A stretch of 41,330 nucleotides of DNA, taken from NCBI GenBank assembly GCA_903926605.1, contig CAIYJV010000163.1, positions 1 through 41,330 of the forward strand, in the 5' to 3' direction. A program made the position numbers and the translations under genes. The notes below the pieces were generated by a model. The model saw nothing but the letters and a program-made list of their open reading frames with translations. It was not told where the DNA came from and searched no databases. This DNA comes from an uncultured Bacteroidota bacterium (GTDB lineage: Bacteria > Bacteroidota > Bacteroidia > Chitinophagales > Chitinophagaceae). Shown here one piece after another: positions 23,285-31,491 of this stretch (positions within the stretch are counted from its first letter, which is position 1; every line of letters starts with the position of its first letter).

Positions 23285-23437
23285 GTCAAGTTTTTAGCAA
23301 ACGATTTTTTAAACCTTGACACGGATTTTATTTTTTTTAGAATTATATTTTGTTGATCCTGGGTTCGTTTTCACACCCGCATTGGGACTGACAGCGGCGA
23401 AGCTATATTATACAGATTCATTTGCCGCCTGCGGCAA
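23285..23437 (+). promoter_or_regulatory. Structured operon leader with terminator-like element and start-proximal hairpin
   Basis: GTCAAG (23285-23290) can pair with CTTGAC (23315-23320) and is followed by a T-rich run (23326-23338), so it looks like a weak intrinsic terminator. A compact 6-bp hairpin, TTGCCG-CCTG-CGGCAA (23422-23437), sits 16 nt before the GTG start of the UpxY-like gene. Leaders of UpxY-controlled capsule operons are where the antiterminator acts. Confidence 0.45.
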
Positions 23438-23453
23438 TTAAAAAATACAACAG

Positions 23454-23957
23454 GTGCCCTGGTATGTAATATATACGAAGCCTAACAATGAGAAGAAAAT
23501 TAGCCAAAAATTAATTGAGCTTAACATTAATGCATATTGTCCCCTCATTGAGGAATACAGGCAATGGAGTGATCGAAAAAAAAGGATACAACGGCCGTTA
23601 TTCAAGTCTTACATTTTTGTATTGCTGACAGACTATAGTGCCGAGAGTGCCAGAGTGCTTAGCATTCCGGGTGTAGTAAGATTTATCTGGTGGCTTGGGA
23701 AACCCGGTTTGGTAAAAGAAAAAGAAATAGAGCAGATAAAAAACTTCTTAAAGGAACATAAAAACTCCAGAATTTTTGTGGAAACAAATGTAAGCAAGGG
23801 CGACTCAGTAGATATAAAAACAGGTCCGCTTACCGGATTGTCTGGCAAATTTGTTTCGTTCAGAGGGAAAAAAATTGTATTGGAACTAGACGCACTCCGG
23901 TGCCGTTTGGTGGCGCTTGCCGAAGTTAGCAACAGTTGCAACGATACTGAAGCATAA
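23454..23957 (+). CDS. UpxY-like NusG paralogue, operon-specific transcription antiterminator
   Basis: The 167-residue protein starts with GTG at 23454 (MPWYVIYTKPNNEKKI). The NGN domain (about 1-100) shows WYVIYTKPNNEKK, FKSYIFVLL and VRFIWWLGKPG; a KOW-like segment (about 113-140) reads VSKGDSVDIKTGPLTGLSGKF. This is the pattern of UpxY and RfaH-type NusG paralogues, which bind paused RNA polymerase in the leader and let it pass terminators in long polysaccharide operons. It is the first gene after the operon promoter and lies 37 nt before wzc. It probably regulates only this locus, since such proteins are usually locus-specific. Confidence 0.9.
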   Translation: MPWYVIYTKPNNEKKISQKLIELNINAYCPLIEEYRQWSDRKKRIQRPLFKSYIFVLLTDYSAESARVLSIPGVVRFIWWLGKPGLVKEKEIEQIKNFLKEHKNSRIFVETNVSKGDSVDIKTGPLTGLSGKFVSFRGKKIVLELDALRCRLVALAEVSNSCNDTEA

Positions 23958-23994
23958 CCAGAAATAAGCGTGAATTTCTGAAAAAAAGAATATT

Positions 23995-26433
23995 ATGAAA
24001 GAAAGCGAAAAGGAGCTCGCAGTAGATTTTGGATCGAAAGAATCTGGTGAGAGTTCATCTTTTGAATATGGACGTATTTTCCAGATTATCCTGTCCAGGT
24101 GGTATATCTTCCTGTTTTGCGTTATTCTGAGCATTGCACTTTCCAAGGTGTTTATCAGATACCTTACCCCGATATACAATGTGTCTGCAAAATTGCTGAT
24201 TAAAGAAACAAGCAGCACGTCCGGGGATAAACTGAAAGATGAAGTAATGCAGGCCATAACCGACGAAACATCGGTGAGCAGTGTAGACAACGAAGTAGAA
24301 ATACTAAAGACCTATACGCTGGCTAATGAAGTAGTGCGCTCCATGCAACTGAACATAAAGTACTTTATGAAGGCTAAGTTTAAGCCGACAGAATTGTACG
24401 GTTCCACCCAACCATTCAAAATCGTTTTTACAAATTTCAGAAACGATGCAGTTGAAAATGTGCAGGACTTCGACATTTTTTGCAATAACGACAATACCTT
24501 TTACCTGACGCAAGGAAAGAAGACATGGAAAGGCAAATGGGGCGATATGGTAAAATTGCCTATAGGGGATGCCATTATGACCCGGAACTTTGACTGCAAA
24601 CTCAATCCCCACGGGAGGTATACGATTACCATAACAAATTACGAATTGGCCGCGGAAGAGTATATGCGAAAAATCGAGTCTTCCACTCCCAACAAACAAA
24701 TTACGATAATTTACCTTGGACTAAAAACCAATATCCCCCAAAAGGGAAAAGATGTGATGAACAGGTATATGCAGATGTATATACAGGATAAGATTGACGA
24801 TCAGAATGCAATAGCAGACAGCACCATTCAATTTATTCACGAGCGCCTGGCATCTATAAGCCAGGATCTAAAGACTAAGGAAGGAGAGATCGAGACTTTT
24901 AAAAAAGAAAACGGACTAGTGGAAATTGAAGAACAAGGCCAGCTTCTGATAACCAATTCAAATGAAAAAATAAATGCGTTGAACGAAAAAGAAGTTGAAT
25001 ACAATATTCTGTCTTCGATAGAAAAGTTTATTACAGACCATACCAAGTCTATTGTCCCCTCCAGTTTGTTATTTAAGGAGAATCCCGGGTTTTCAAATAT
25101 CATCACCAGTTATAACGACTTACAGTCTACAAGAACAAAATTGCTCACTGTATCTACCGAAAAGAACCCGCTACTCAATGACATAGACCGACAAATAGAA
25201 AATGTAAGAGAACAACTGGCAACTTTGCTGGCATCTACGAAACACGAAATGGAACTGGGTATCAGCGCTTTGAAAAAAGACAATGAAGCGCTAAACAGTG
25301 AAATGTATAAAGCCCCATCCAAGCAACGCATTTTTCTGGAGTACACCCGACAGCAAGCAGTATTGCAGGAATTGTACCTGTTCCTACTTAAAACGCAGGA
25401 ACAAACCAGTATTTCAAAATCGGCAAATCTCGCGAATGTACGCATCATAGACGCTGCCAGAGCCGACAGGGCGCCCGTATACCCCAACAAACAACTGATA
25501 ATAATGGCTGCCATTATTATCGGCATCCTTTTACCCCTCACGTGGCTATACCTTTCCACGCTGTTCAATAACAAGATCCAAAGCAAAGCAGACATTCAAA
25601 GTTTTACCAAGGTACCCGTCATAGGAGAAATTGGGCATAACAACATTAAAACCACCGTAGTTATTCAGGCAGGGGCCAAAAGTATTATTGCCGAACAGTT
25701 GCGTTCGCTGCGAACCAACCTGCAATTCTATCTTTCGCGCAAAGACGATAAAATTATCATGCTTACATCGAGCATGAGTAAAGAGGGAAAGTCGTTTATC
25801 ACTACAAATCTGGCCTGTAGTCTGGCCATTTCGGGCAAAAAAGTTGTAGTGGTTGAACTTGACCTTCGCAAACCCAGGATTTCAAAAAACCTGGGATTGG
25901 AAAACAGCTATGGTTTCTCGAACTATGTGATCGGGCAGATCACCCTCGACGAAACCATCCAGCCTTCTGGAGTGAATGAAAACTTTTTCCTGATTCCCAG
26001 TGGCCCGGTTCCTCCCAACCCGGCCGAGTTGATCATATTACCTCAAACCAAGGAGTTGTTCAACTTATTGCGGGAGCGGTTTGACTACATCATAATAGAT
26101 ACGCCACCTATCGGCTTCGTGACCGATGCTCAATTGGCCAGCCAGTTTGCAGACATCACTTTATTCGTGGTACGTAATATGTACACCCACAAAGCCCAGT
26201 TAAAAATCGTGAACAATCTGTATACCGATGGGAAAATCAACAGAATCGGTATTATCATCAATGATATTGACTTCAATGACGGTCAGGGATATGGATATGG
26301 TTATGGTTACGGCTATGGTTACGGCTACGGCTATGGTTATGGCTATGGCGACGGTGACGGAGAAGGTGGCTACTTTGACAATGAAAAGTCAAAAGGACTA
26401 TTTTCTAAAATAGCAGGGTTCTTTAAATTTTAA
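23995..26433 (+). CDS. wzc: Wzc-like polysaccharide co-polymerase and tyrosine autokinase
   Basis: The product has 812 residues. The N-terminal part contains a first membrane span (WYIFLFCVILSIALSKVF) and a Wzz domain. A long coiled-coil-rich periplasmic region follows (about 240-480), then a second span (IIMAAIIIGILLPLTWLYL) and a cytoplasmic BY-kinase domain with Walker A SSMSKEGKS (592-600), Walker A' ELDLRKP (about 621-627, Glu where Asp is usual) and Walker B IIIDTPP (about 700-706). The C-terminus carries ten Gly-Tyr repeats (codons 765-784), providing the tyrosine cluster that is autophosphorylated to control chain length and export. No Wza-like outer-membrane gene lies next to it in this window. 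Confidence 0.93.
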   Translation: MKESEKELAVDFGSKESGESSSFEYGRIFQIILSRWYIFLFCVILSIALSKVFIRYLTPIYNVSAKLLIKETSSTSGDKLKDEVMQAITDETSVSSVDNEVEILKTYTLANEVVRSMQLNIKYFMKAKFKPTELYGSTQPFKIVFTNFRNDAVENVQDFDIFCNNDNTFYLTQGKKTWKGKWGDMVKLPIGDAIMTRNFDCKLNPHGRYTITITNYELAAEEYMRKIESSTPNKQITIIYLGLKTNIPQKGKDVMNRYMQMYIQDKIDDQNAIADSTIQFIHERLASISQDLKTKEGEIETFKKENGLVEIEEQGQLLITNSNEKINALNEKEVEYNILSSIEKFITDHTKSIVPSSLLFKENPGFSNIITSYNDLQSTRTKLLTVSTEKNPLLNDIDRQIENVREQLATLLASTKHEMELGISALKKDNEALNSEMYKAPSKQRIFLEYTRQQAVLQELYLFLLKTQEQTSISKSANLANVRIIDAARADRAPVYPNKQLIIMAAIIIGILLPLTWLYLSTLFNNKIQSKADIQSFTKVPVIGEIGHNNIKTTVVIQAGAKSIIAEQLRSLRTNLQFYLSRKDDKIIMLTSSMSKEGKSFITTNLACSLAISGKKVVVVELDLRKPRISKNLGLENSYGFSNYVIGQITLDETIQPSGVNENFFLIPSGPVPPNPAELIILPQTKELFNLLRERFDYIIIDTPPIGFVTDAQLASQFADITLFVVRNMYTHKAQLKIVNNLYTDGKINRIGIIINDIDFNDGQGYGYGYGYGYGYGYGYGYGYGDGDGEGGYFDNEKSKGLFSKIAGFFKF
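26287..26346 (+). repeat. Ten-unit hexanucleotide repeat encoding (Gly-Tyr)10 in wzc
   Basis: Ten consecutive GGN-TAY codon pairs (60 nt) encode ten GY dipeptides, followed by GDGDGEGGY. Third positions vary (GGA/GGT/GGC, TAT/TAC), so the array is degenerate. Unit changes of 6 nt would keep the frame and alter the number of phosphorylatable tyrosines. Confidence 0.9.
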
Positions 26434-26452
26434 ATTGTAACACAAACGCATT

Positions 26453-27283
26453 TTGGAAGAAACGATAATAAAATCACATAAGGGGATAAAACCCATCAAC
26501 TGGCAGGAGCTGAAGCAGTACAAGGATCTGCTCTATTTCATGGTACTGCGCGACATAACGGTAATTTATAAGCAGACGATCATGGGGTTTGCATGGGCAA
26601 TCGTAAACCCTCTGGTCTCGATGGTTATCTTCACATTTGTGTTCGGCAAATTGGCCCGTATTACGTCCGACGGCGTACCCTATCCACTTTTTAGCTTTTG
26701 CGCCCTCGTACCGTGGACCTATTTTGCAAACTCAATGAACGCATCCGGGCAAAGTCTGATACAATCGTCCAACCTTTTTACAAAAGTGTACTTCCCCAGG
26801 ATCCTGATACCAATGACACCTGTATTGTCTAAACTGGCGGACTTCTCTATTTCGTTCGTGATTCTGATATTTTTCCTGTTTGCTTACAAGGCTGTCCCCA
26901 CAGCAGAAATTCTGGCACTGCCGGTATTAATAATTATCATGCTCACTACCGTGGCCGGCTTCGGGTTTTGGTTGTCTGCACTGGCTATTCAGTACAGAGA
27001 CGTAAAATTCGCGATCACATTTATTACACCCCTTATGATGTACGCCGCTCCGGTGGTATTCCCGTCATCACTGATACTGGAACGTTTTGGCCATACTGGG
27101 TATGTGTTCTACGGATTATATCCAATGGTTGGTGTAATTGAGGGTTTTAGAGGTGCATTGTTACCACAGTTGCCAATACCATGGGAATTGGTGGGTATGG
27201 GAGCTTGTAGCGCCTTGTTCTTTTTCGTTACAGGCTGGAGATTTTTCAGACGCACCGAACGTTACTTCGCCGATATTGCATAG
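26453..27283 (+). CDS. Polysaccharide ABC-2 type permease without adjacent ATPase
   Basis: The 276-residue protein has about six membrane spans. Its N-terminus, YFMVLRDITVIYKQTIMGFAWAIVNP, is the ABC-2 polysaccharide permease signature (RDIxVxYKQTxLGxxWA). The frame begins with TTG at 26453; the next ATG would remove about 30 conserved residues, so the TTG is preferred although an unusual start. No nucleotide-binding subunit is encoded nearby; downstream is neuB. A long Wzt-type ATPase lacking a permease lies at 6528-7751, so the two may form one exporter. It closely follows wzc (19 nt). Confidence 0.9.
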   Translation: MEETIIKSHKGIKPINWQELKQYKDLLYFMVLRDITVIYKQTIMGFAWAIVNPLVSMVIFTFVFGKLARITSDGVPYPLFSFCALVPWTYFANSMNASGQSLIQSSNLFTKVYFPRILIPMTPVLSKLADFSISFVILIFFLFAYKAVPTAEILALPVLIIIMLTTVAGFGFWLSALAIQYRDVKFAITFITPLMMYAAPVVFPSSLILERFGHTGYVFYGLYPMVGVIEGFRGALLPQLPIPWELVGMGACSALFFFVTGWRFFRRTERYFADIA

Positions 27284-27330
27284 TGTACGTCACCCGAAAT
27301 AATACCGGGGTTTCAAAAAACAGGCATAAT

Positions 27331-28335
27331 ATGACACCCGAGCCTTACATAATCGCGGAGATCGCTCAGGCCCACGACGGTAGTTTGGGCACGGCGCATT
27401 CTTATATAGATGCCGTGGCAGGAACAGGTGCCAATGCAATTAAGTTTCAAACACACATTGCACAAGCGGAGAGTTCGCCGCACGAACCCTTCCGTGTGAA
27501 ATTCAGCTATGTCGACGCAACCCGTTATGACTACTGGAAGCGAATGGAATTTTCGGAACAACAATGGAAAGAAATAAAGCGCCATTGCGACGATGCCGGA
27601 ATAGATTTTATCTCATCGCCCTTCTCCAACCAAGCTGTGGACCTTTTGGAGTCAATTGGCGTATCGCAATACAAAATTGGGTCTGGAGAGGTGAGTAATT
27701 TTCTTTTACTTGAAAAAATTGCATCCACCGGCAAACCAGTGATACTCTCCTCCGGCATGAGCAATCTGACGGAACTGGATGAGGCGGTAGCCTTGCTTCA
27801 ATCAAGAGGATGTAGATTGTCACTGCTTCAATGTACTACTGCCTACCCGACAAAACCTGAACAATGGGGTCTGAATGTACTAAGCGTTTTGAAACAACGG
27901 TACGGACTGCCGGTTGGGTTTTCCGACCATAGTGCAACCATTTACGCCCCACTTGCCGCTACCGCACTTGGAGCTGAACTTCTCGAATTTCATGTGGTCT
28001 TCGACCGGCGCATGTTTGGGCCGGATGCCAAAGCGTCGCTGACAATAGACGAAACTACTGAACTGGTGCGCGGCGCGCGAATGATAAGGAAATCGCTGAA
28101 CCACGACATAGATAAGAACGACAACAGTAGTTTTAAGGAACTAAAAAATATTTTTGAAAAGTCGCTGGCCGTAAACAAGTCCCTTCCCAAGGGACACGTA
28201 TTGAAATTTGAAGATCTGGAGGCGAAAAAACCAAAAGAATACGGCATTGACGCACGAAATTTTAAGTCTGTGATAGGGAAATCACTGAAGAACGAACTAA
28301 ATGCTTTTGATTTTCTAAATGAACACGACATCTAA
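27331..28335 (+). CDS. neuB: Nonulosonic (sialic) acid synthase NeuB-like
   Basis: The product has 334 residues from the ATG at 27331 (MTPEPYIIAEI), preferred because family members start just before YIIAEI. A GTG at 27283, overlapping the permease stop by one base, would add 16 residues. It condenses phosphoenolpyruvate with N-acetylmannosamine or a related hexosamine. Visible are IIAEIAQAHDGSLG, KFQTH, SSPFSN, KIGSGE, SSGMSN, QCTTAYP and GFSDHS, and a C-terminal SAF antifreeze-like domain (about 265-334, SLPKGHVLKFEDL). The lysines and histidines of the barrel are intact. It overlaps neuC by 17 nt. Whether the product is Neu5Ac, legionaminic or pseudaminic acid is open. Confidence 0.9.
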   Translation: MTPEPYIIAEIAQAHDGSLGTAHSYIDAVAGTGANAIKFQTHIAQAESSPHEPFRVKFSYVDATRYDYWKRMEFSEQQWKEIKRHCDDAGIDFISSPFSNQAVDLLESIGVSQYKIGSGEVSNFLLLEKIASTGKPVILSSGMSNLTELDEAVALLQSRGCRLSLLQCTTAYPTKPEQWGLNVLSVLKQRYGLPVGFSDHSATIYAPLAATALGAELLEFHVVFDRRMFGPDAKASLTIDETTELVRGARMIRKSLNHDIDKNDNSSFKELKNIFEKSLAVNKSLPKGHVLKFEDLEAKKPKEYGIDARNFKSVIGKSLKNELNAFDFLNEHDI

Positions 28336-29485
28336 GAAAAAAATCTGTGTGGTCGTAACGGCCCGGCCTAGCTACAGCAGGGTAAAAACAGCGTTGCAGG
28401 CAATAGACAACCATCCCAAACTGGAACTGCAACTCGTTGTGGCAGCATCTGCCCTGCTTGACAGATACGGATCGGCAGTAAATTATATGGAGAAAGACGG
28501 GTTTTCTATTGCCGCCCGAGTCTTTAACGTATTGGAAGGTGAAAACCTGACAGCTGCAGCAAAGACTACAGGAATTGGCATACTGGAGCTTTCATCGGTT
28601 TTCGACAACCTGAAACCGGATGTGGTAGTAACTATAGCCGACCGCTTTGAGACAATGTCTACTGCCATAGCAGCCACATATATGAACATTCCGCTCGCCC
28701 ATATTCAAGGTGGCGAAGTGACTGGGAATATTGACGAAAAAGTACGGCATGCGGTAACTAAACTTGCCGATCTGCACTTTGTGGCATCGGAGGGAGCCCG
28801 TGAAAGAGTGCTGAAACTGGGCGAAGAGCCAATTTATGTATTTAACACCGGCTGCCCCTCGATAGACCTGGCTGCCGAAATATTGAAAGACCCTGGCATG
28901 ACCTTCGACCCTTACAAAAAGTATGGCGGTGTAGGTAATTTCCCGGATCTGGGAAACGGATATATTGTTGTCATGCAACACCCGGTAACCAGCGAATATA
29001 AAGATTCAAGAACGCATATCGAAGAAACGCTGAACGCAATCAGCAATTTGGAAATCCCAGTGCTTTGGTTTTGGCCGAATGTGGACGCCGGCGCCGATGG
29101 CACATCCTCTGGCATCCGCTCCTTCAGGGAAAAAAACAAAGAATCCAAGATTCATTTCTTTAAGAACATGGAACCCGACGATTTTCTGCGCCTGCTGTGT
29201 AATTCCAGTTGTTTGGTTGGCAATTCAAGTGTAGGCATACGCGAATGCGCTTTCCTTGGCGTGCCTGTAGTAAATATCGGAACAAGGCAAAACAGACGCG
29301 ACCGGGGCAACAATATAATAGACGTGGGTTACAAAGCAGAAGAAATAGCAGGCGCTATTAACTATTGGCTTTCGCACGACCGACCCGCATCAAGCGACAT
29401 TTACGGTGGCGGCGACGCAGGCTTGAAAATCGCCGAATTGCTGCACACTATAAGCCCGGTGATACAAAAAACAATTACATTCTGA
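28319..29485 (+). CDS. neuC: Hydrolysing UDP-N-acetylglucosamine 2-epimerase, NeuC/LegG-like
   Basis: The 388-residue GT-B-fold epimerase begins with KKICVVVTARPSYSRVK. It has VVTIADRFETM and HIQGGEVTGNIDEKVRHAVTKLADLHF, the conserved catalytic region of the WecB/NeuC family, and VGNSSVGIRECAFLGVPVVNIGTRQNRR near the C-terminus for nucleotide binding. Hydrolysing members release N-acetylmannosamine (NeuC) or a diacetamido sugar (LegG) for the synthase encoded just upstream. The absence of bacillosamine-type genes next to it makes the NeuC reading slightly more likely. The ATG overlaps the neuB end by 17 nt. Confidence 0.9.
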   Translation: MNTTSKKKICVVVTARPSYSRVKTALQAIDNHPKLELQLVVAASALLDRYGSAVNYMEKDGFSIAARVFNVLEGENLTAAAKTTGIGILELSSVFDNLKPDVVVTIADRFETMSTAIAATYMNIPLAHIQGGEVTGNIDEKVRHAVTKLADLHFVASEGARERVLKLGEEPIYVFNTGCPSIDLAAEILKDPGMTFDPYKKYGGVGNFPDLGNGYIVVMQHPVTSEYKDSRTHIEETLNAISNLEIPVLWFWPNVDAGADGTSSGIRSFREKNKESKIHFFKNMEPDDFLRLLCNSSCLVGNSSVGIRECAFLGVPVVNIGTRQNRRDRGNNIIDVGYKAEEIAGAINYWLSHDRPASSDIYGGGDAGLKIAELLHTISPVIQKTITF

Positions 29486-29521
29486 CGGGAACGAAAAATA
29501 CCAGGCAAATAACACTGAATT

Positions 29522-30226
29522 ATGATGAAGGTATTGGGGCTCGTTCCTGCACGTGGAGGATCTAAAGGAGTACCGGGTAAAAATATTAAGTTATTAGCCG
29601 GCGCACCCTTGATAGGCTATACGGCATATGCTGCAATACATGCCGGGTTACTCGTAAAGACTATCTTGAGCACAGACGACCCCGCCATTGCCGAGGTGGG
29701 CCGCAGTTTGGGATTGGAAGTACCTTTTTTGCGTCCCGCAGAACTGGCCGCCGACACTACACCTACGCTGCCTGTAATACAACATGCACTGAGATTCCTT
29801 GAAAGCCTTGGCGAACATTATGATGCAGTTTGCCTGTTGCAGGCTACTGCGCCGTTTCGGCCCATGGGTTTTATAGACAATGCAATAAGAAAATTTTCGG
29901 AAGAAGGCACAGACTCGCTGATGTCTGTGCTGCCAGTACCTCATGAATACAACCCTCACTGGACTTTCGAACCGGGAACAGATGGACGATTGCGGATCGC
30001 TACCGGCGAAGAAAAGATAATTAAACGCAGGCAGGATTTGCCCAAATGCTACTATAGAAGCGGTTCTCTATATCTAACCCGGACAGAAGTGATCATGAAC
30101 CAGAATTCTGTGTATGGCAAGTCAGTGAGTTTTGTCGAGTCTGACCCCGCTTATCATTGCAATATCGACACTTTGCAGGACTGGGCGATCGCAGAACAAA
30201 AGGTTGAACACCTGAAATTTCAATAA
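29522..30226 (+). CDS. neuA: CMP-nonulosonic acid cytidylyltransferase, NeuA-like
   Basis: The 234-residue protein has the activated-sugar nucleotidyltransferase signature LVPARGGSKGVPGKN (about 7-21). It continues with LLQATAPFR and VPHEYNPHW and ends with the IDTLQDWAIAE metal and product-site segment. It activates the nonulosonic acid with CTP, the substrate needed by the glycosyltransferases downstream. Two adjacent ATGs (29522 and 29525) are possible starts. It follows neuC by 36 nt in neuB-neuC-neuA order. After it comes a 119-nt structured gap before the first glycosyltransferase. Confidence 0.92.
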   Translation: MMKVLGLVPARGGSKGVPGKNIKLLAGAPLIGYTAYAAIHAGLLVKTILSTDDPAIAEVGRSLGLEVPFLRPAELAADTTPTLPVIQHALRFLESLGEHYDAVCLLQATAPFRPMGFIDNAIRKFSEEGTDSLMSVLPVPHEYNPHWTFEPGTDGRLRIATGEEKIIKRRQDLPKCYYRSGSLYLTRTEVIMNQNSVYGKSVSFVESDPAYHCNIDTLQDWAIAEQKVEHLKFQ

Positions 30227-30345
30227 AGCAGGGCCGGACCTACCATAGGCGGCCTGGATCAATAACCCTCACGTTTCCCGGTGGTCGGCTGGTTACCGGA
30301 TAACGGGAATTAACAAATGTGCCAGGTCAAAGGCCTGGCAAAAAA
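30227..30345 (+). other. Structured intergenic segment between neuA and the glycosyltransferase block
   Basis: No gene. Three possible stem-loops are visible: a bulged hairpin with CAGGGCCG pairing to CGGCCTG and an inner CCTA/TAGG stem (about 30229-30260); CCGGT pairing to ACCGG (about 30278-30299); and a perfect 7-bp hairpin TGCCAGG / CCTGGCA (30320-30326 and 30334-30340) five nt before the next ATG. It could be a processing or attenuation element. Confidence 0.45.
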
Positions 30346-31491
30346 ATGAACTTAGCCTTTCTTTCTTTAGAATATCCTCACCCGTCTGTAGGTTCATCGG
30401 GTGGTATTGGCACCTCAATCAGAAATCTTGCGCAGGCCTATGTAAAAGACGGTCACAGGGTATTTGCATTTGTAATGCAAAGAAATTTTGAGCGATTTGA
30501 CGACTGTGGCATAGACGTGATTCCCGTACCCACCAAAGTAAAACTAGGTGGAATTATAGGTGTGTACCTAAAAAGCAGAGAAATCGCTAAACAGGTAAAC
30601 CAATATATACGGGAGTACGATATAAAGTACCTGGAAGTCCCCGACTGGTGTGGATCTCCTGCCTTTATGAGTTTCGATTGCCCCGTGGTTGTTAAGTTCC
30701 ACGGCTCAGATGCCTATTTCTGCCATCTCGACGGACGCAAACAAAAATTAAAAAATTACTGCTACGAATACCTCAACATAAAACGCTCACAGATCTATAT
30801 TTCGGTGAGTCAGTATACTGCAGACTTATCAAAGATGATCTTTCACACCGGACGAAAAGCCTTTTATGTGCTACCGAACGGCGTGAACCTGGAAAATTTC
30901 AAACTAGGGACCGCACGCGTCACCAATAGCGCGCCATTGGTTTTGTACCTGGGATCGGTAGTACGCAAAAAAGGCTGTCTGCAGATTCCACATATATTCA
31001 ATGAGCTACAAAAAACAATTCCAGACGCCCAACTATTACTGGCAGGCAACGATGTACCCGATATTTTGTCTGGCAGAAAAAGCACATGGGAATTAATGTA
31101 CCCATTGTTTCATCACCCGGAAACGGTACAATGGGCAGGCCCAAAACCCTATCATGAAGTACGCGAGATATTGTTAAAAGCCGATGTCTGCATTTTCCCC
31201 TCCTATGCTGAAGCGTTGCCAATGTCCTGGCTGGAAGCGATGGCCATGCAAAAACCCATCGTGGTCTCAAATATAGGCTGGGCAAACGAAATTGCGGAAG
31301 ATGGGAAGGAAGCTTTCCTGGTAGACCCTGCCGACACAGTAGCTTATGCTGCAAGAATAGTTACTCTATTGAAAGACGCTGACCTTAGAGAAAAAATGGG
31401 CAAATTGGCCAGAATACGGATTGAAGAACAGTTTGACATTCAGATAGTAGCCCGCAAACACATAAAACTTTACGAAGACCTATTGAAATGA
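30346..31491 (+). CDS. GT4 family glycosyltransferase
   Basis: The product has 381 residues from the ATG at 30346 (MNLAFLSLEYP); a GTG nine codons upstream lies inside a hairpin and is unlikely. It has GT-B architecture: an N-terminal glycine-rich loop in SVGSSGGIGTSIRNLA, VVKFHGSDAY (typical of GT4), the donor-domain entry LYLGSVVRKKG and the EX7E motif EALPMSWLE in SYAEALPMSWLEAM. It is likely to add a hexose or rhamnose to the growing lipid-linked glycan in the cytoplasm. It overlaps the next GT2 gene by 4 nt. Donor specificity is not predictable. Confidence 0.9.
   Translation: MNLAFLSLEYPHPSVGSSGGIGTSIRNLAQAYVKDGHRVFAFVMQRNFERFDDCGIDVIPVPTKVKLGGIIGVYLKSREIAKQVNQYIREYDIKYLEVPDWCGSPAFMSFDCPVVVKFHGSDAYFCHLDGRKQKLKNYCYEYLNIKRSQIYISVSQYTADLSKMIFHTGRKAFYVLPNGVNLENFKLGTARVTNSAPLVLYLGSVVRKKGCLQIPHIFNELQKTIPDAQLLLAGNDVPDILSGRKSTWELMYPLFHHPETVQWAGPKPYHEVREILLKADVCIFPSYAEALPMSWLEAMAMQKPIVVSNIGWANEIAEDGKEAFLVDPADTVAYAARIVTLLKDADLREKMGKLARIRIEEQFDIQIVARKHIKLYEDLLK

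Larger units (their letters stand above)
22947..23301. repeat. Recurrent TTTTAGCAAA motif
   Basis: TTTTAGCAAA-type sequences occur at about 22948-22957, 23108-23120 (variant TTTTTAGGCAAAA), 23132-23143 and 23291-23301, all on the plus strand within 355 nt. The first is nearly palindromic (GTTTTAGCAAAAAC). They could bind a regulator serving the divergent norC and polysaccharide promoters, but chance in AT-rich DNA is not excluded. Confidence 0.35.
22915..23453. other. 539-nt divergent intergenic region between norC and the polysaccharide operon
   Basis: No credible gene is present on either strand. The region holds a Dnr/FNR-like box on the norC side, repeated TTTTAGCAAA motifs, a clear plus-strand promoter and a structured leader for the UpxY gene, all listed separately. 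Base composition is strongly AT-rich compared with the flanking genes. Confidence 0.6.

Noticed and set aside
26287-26346. CRISPR-like or satellite array
   Set aside because: The repeat is six-nt, has no spacers and encodes in-frame Gly-Tyr inside wzc.
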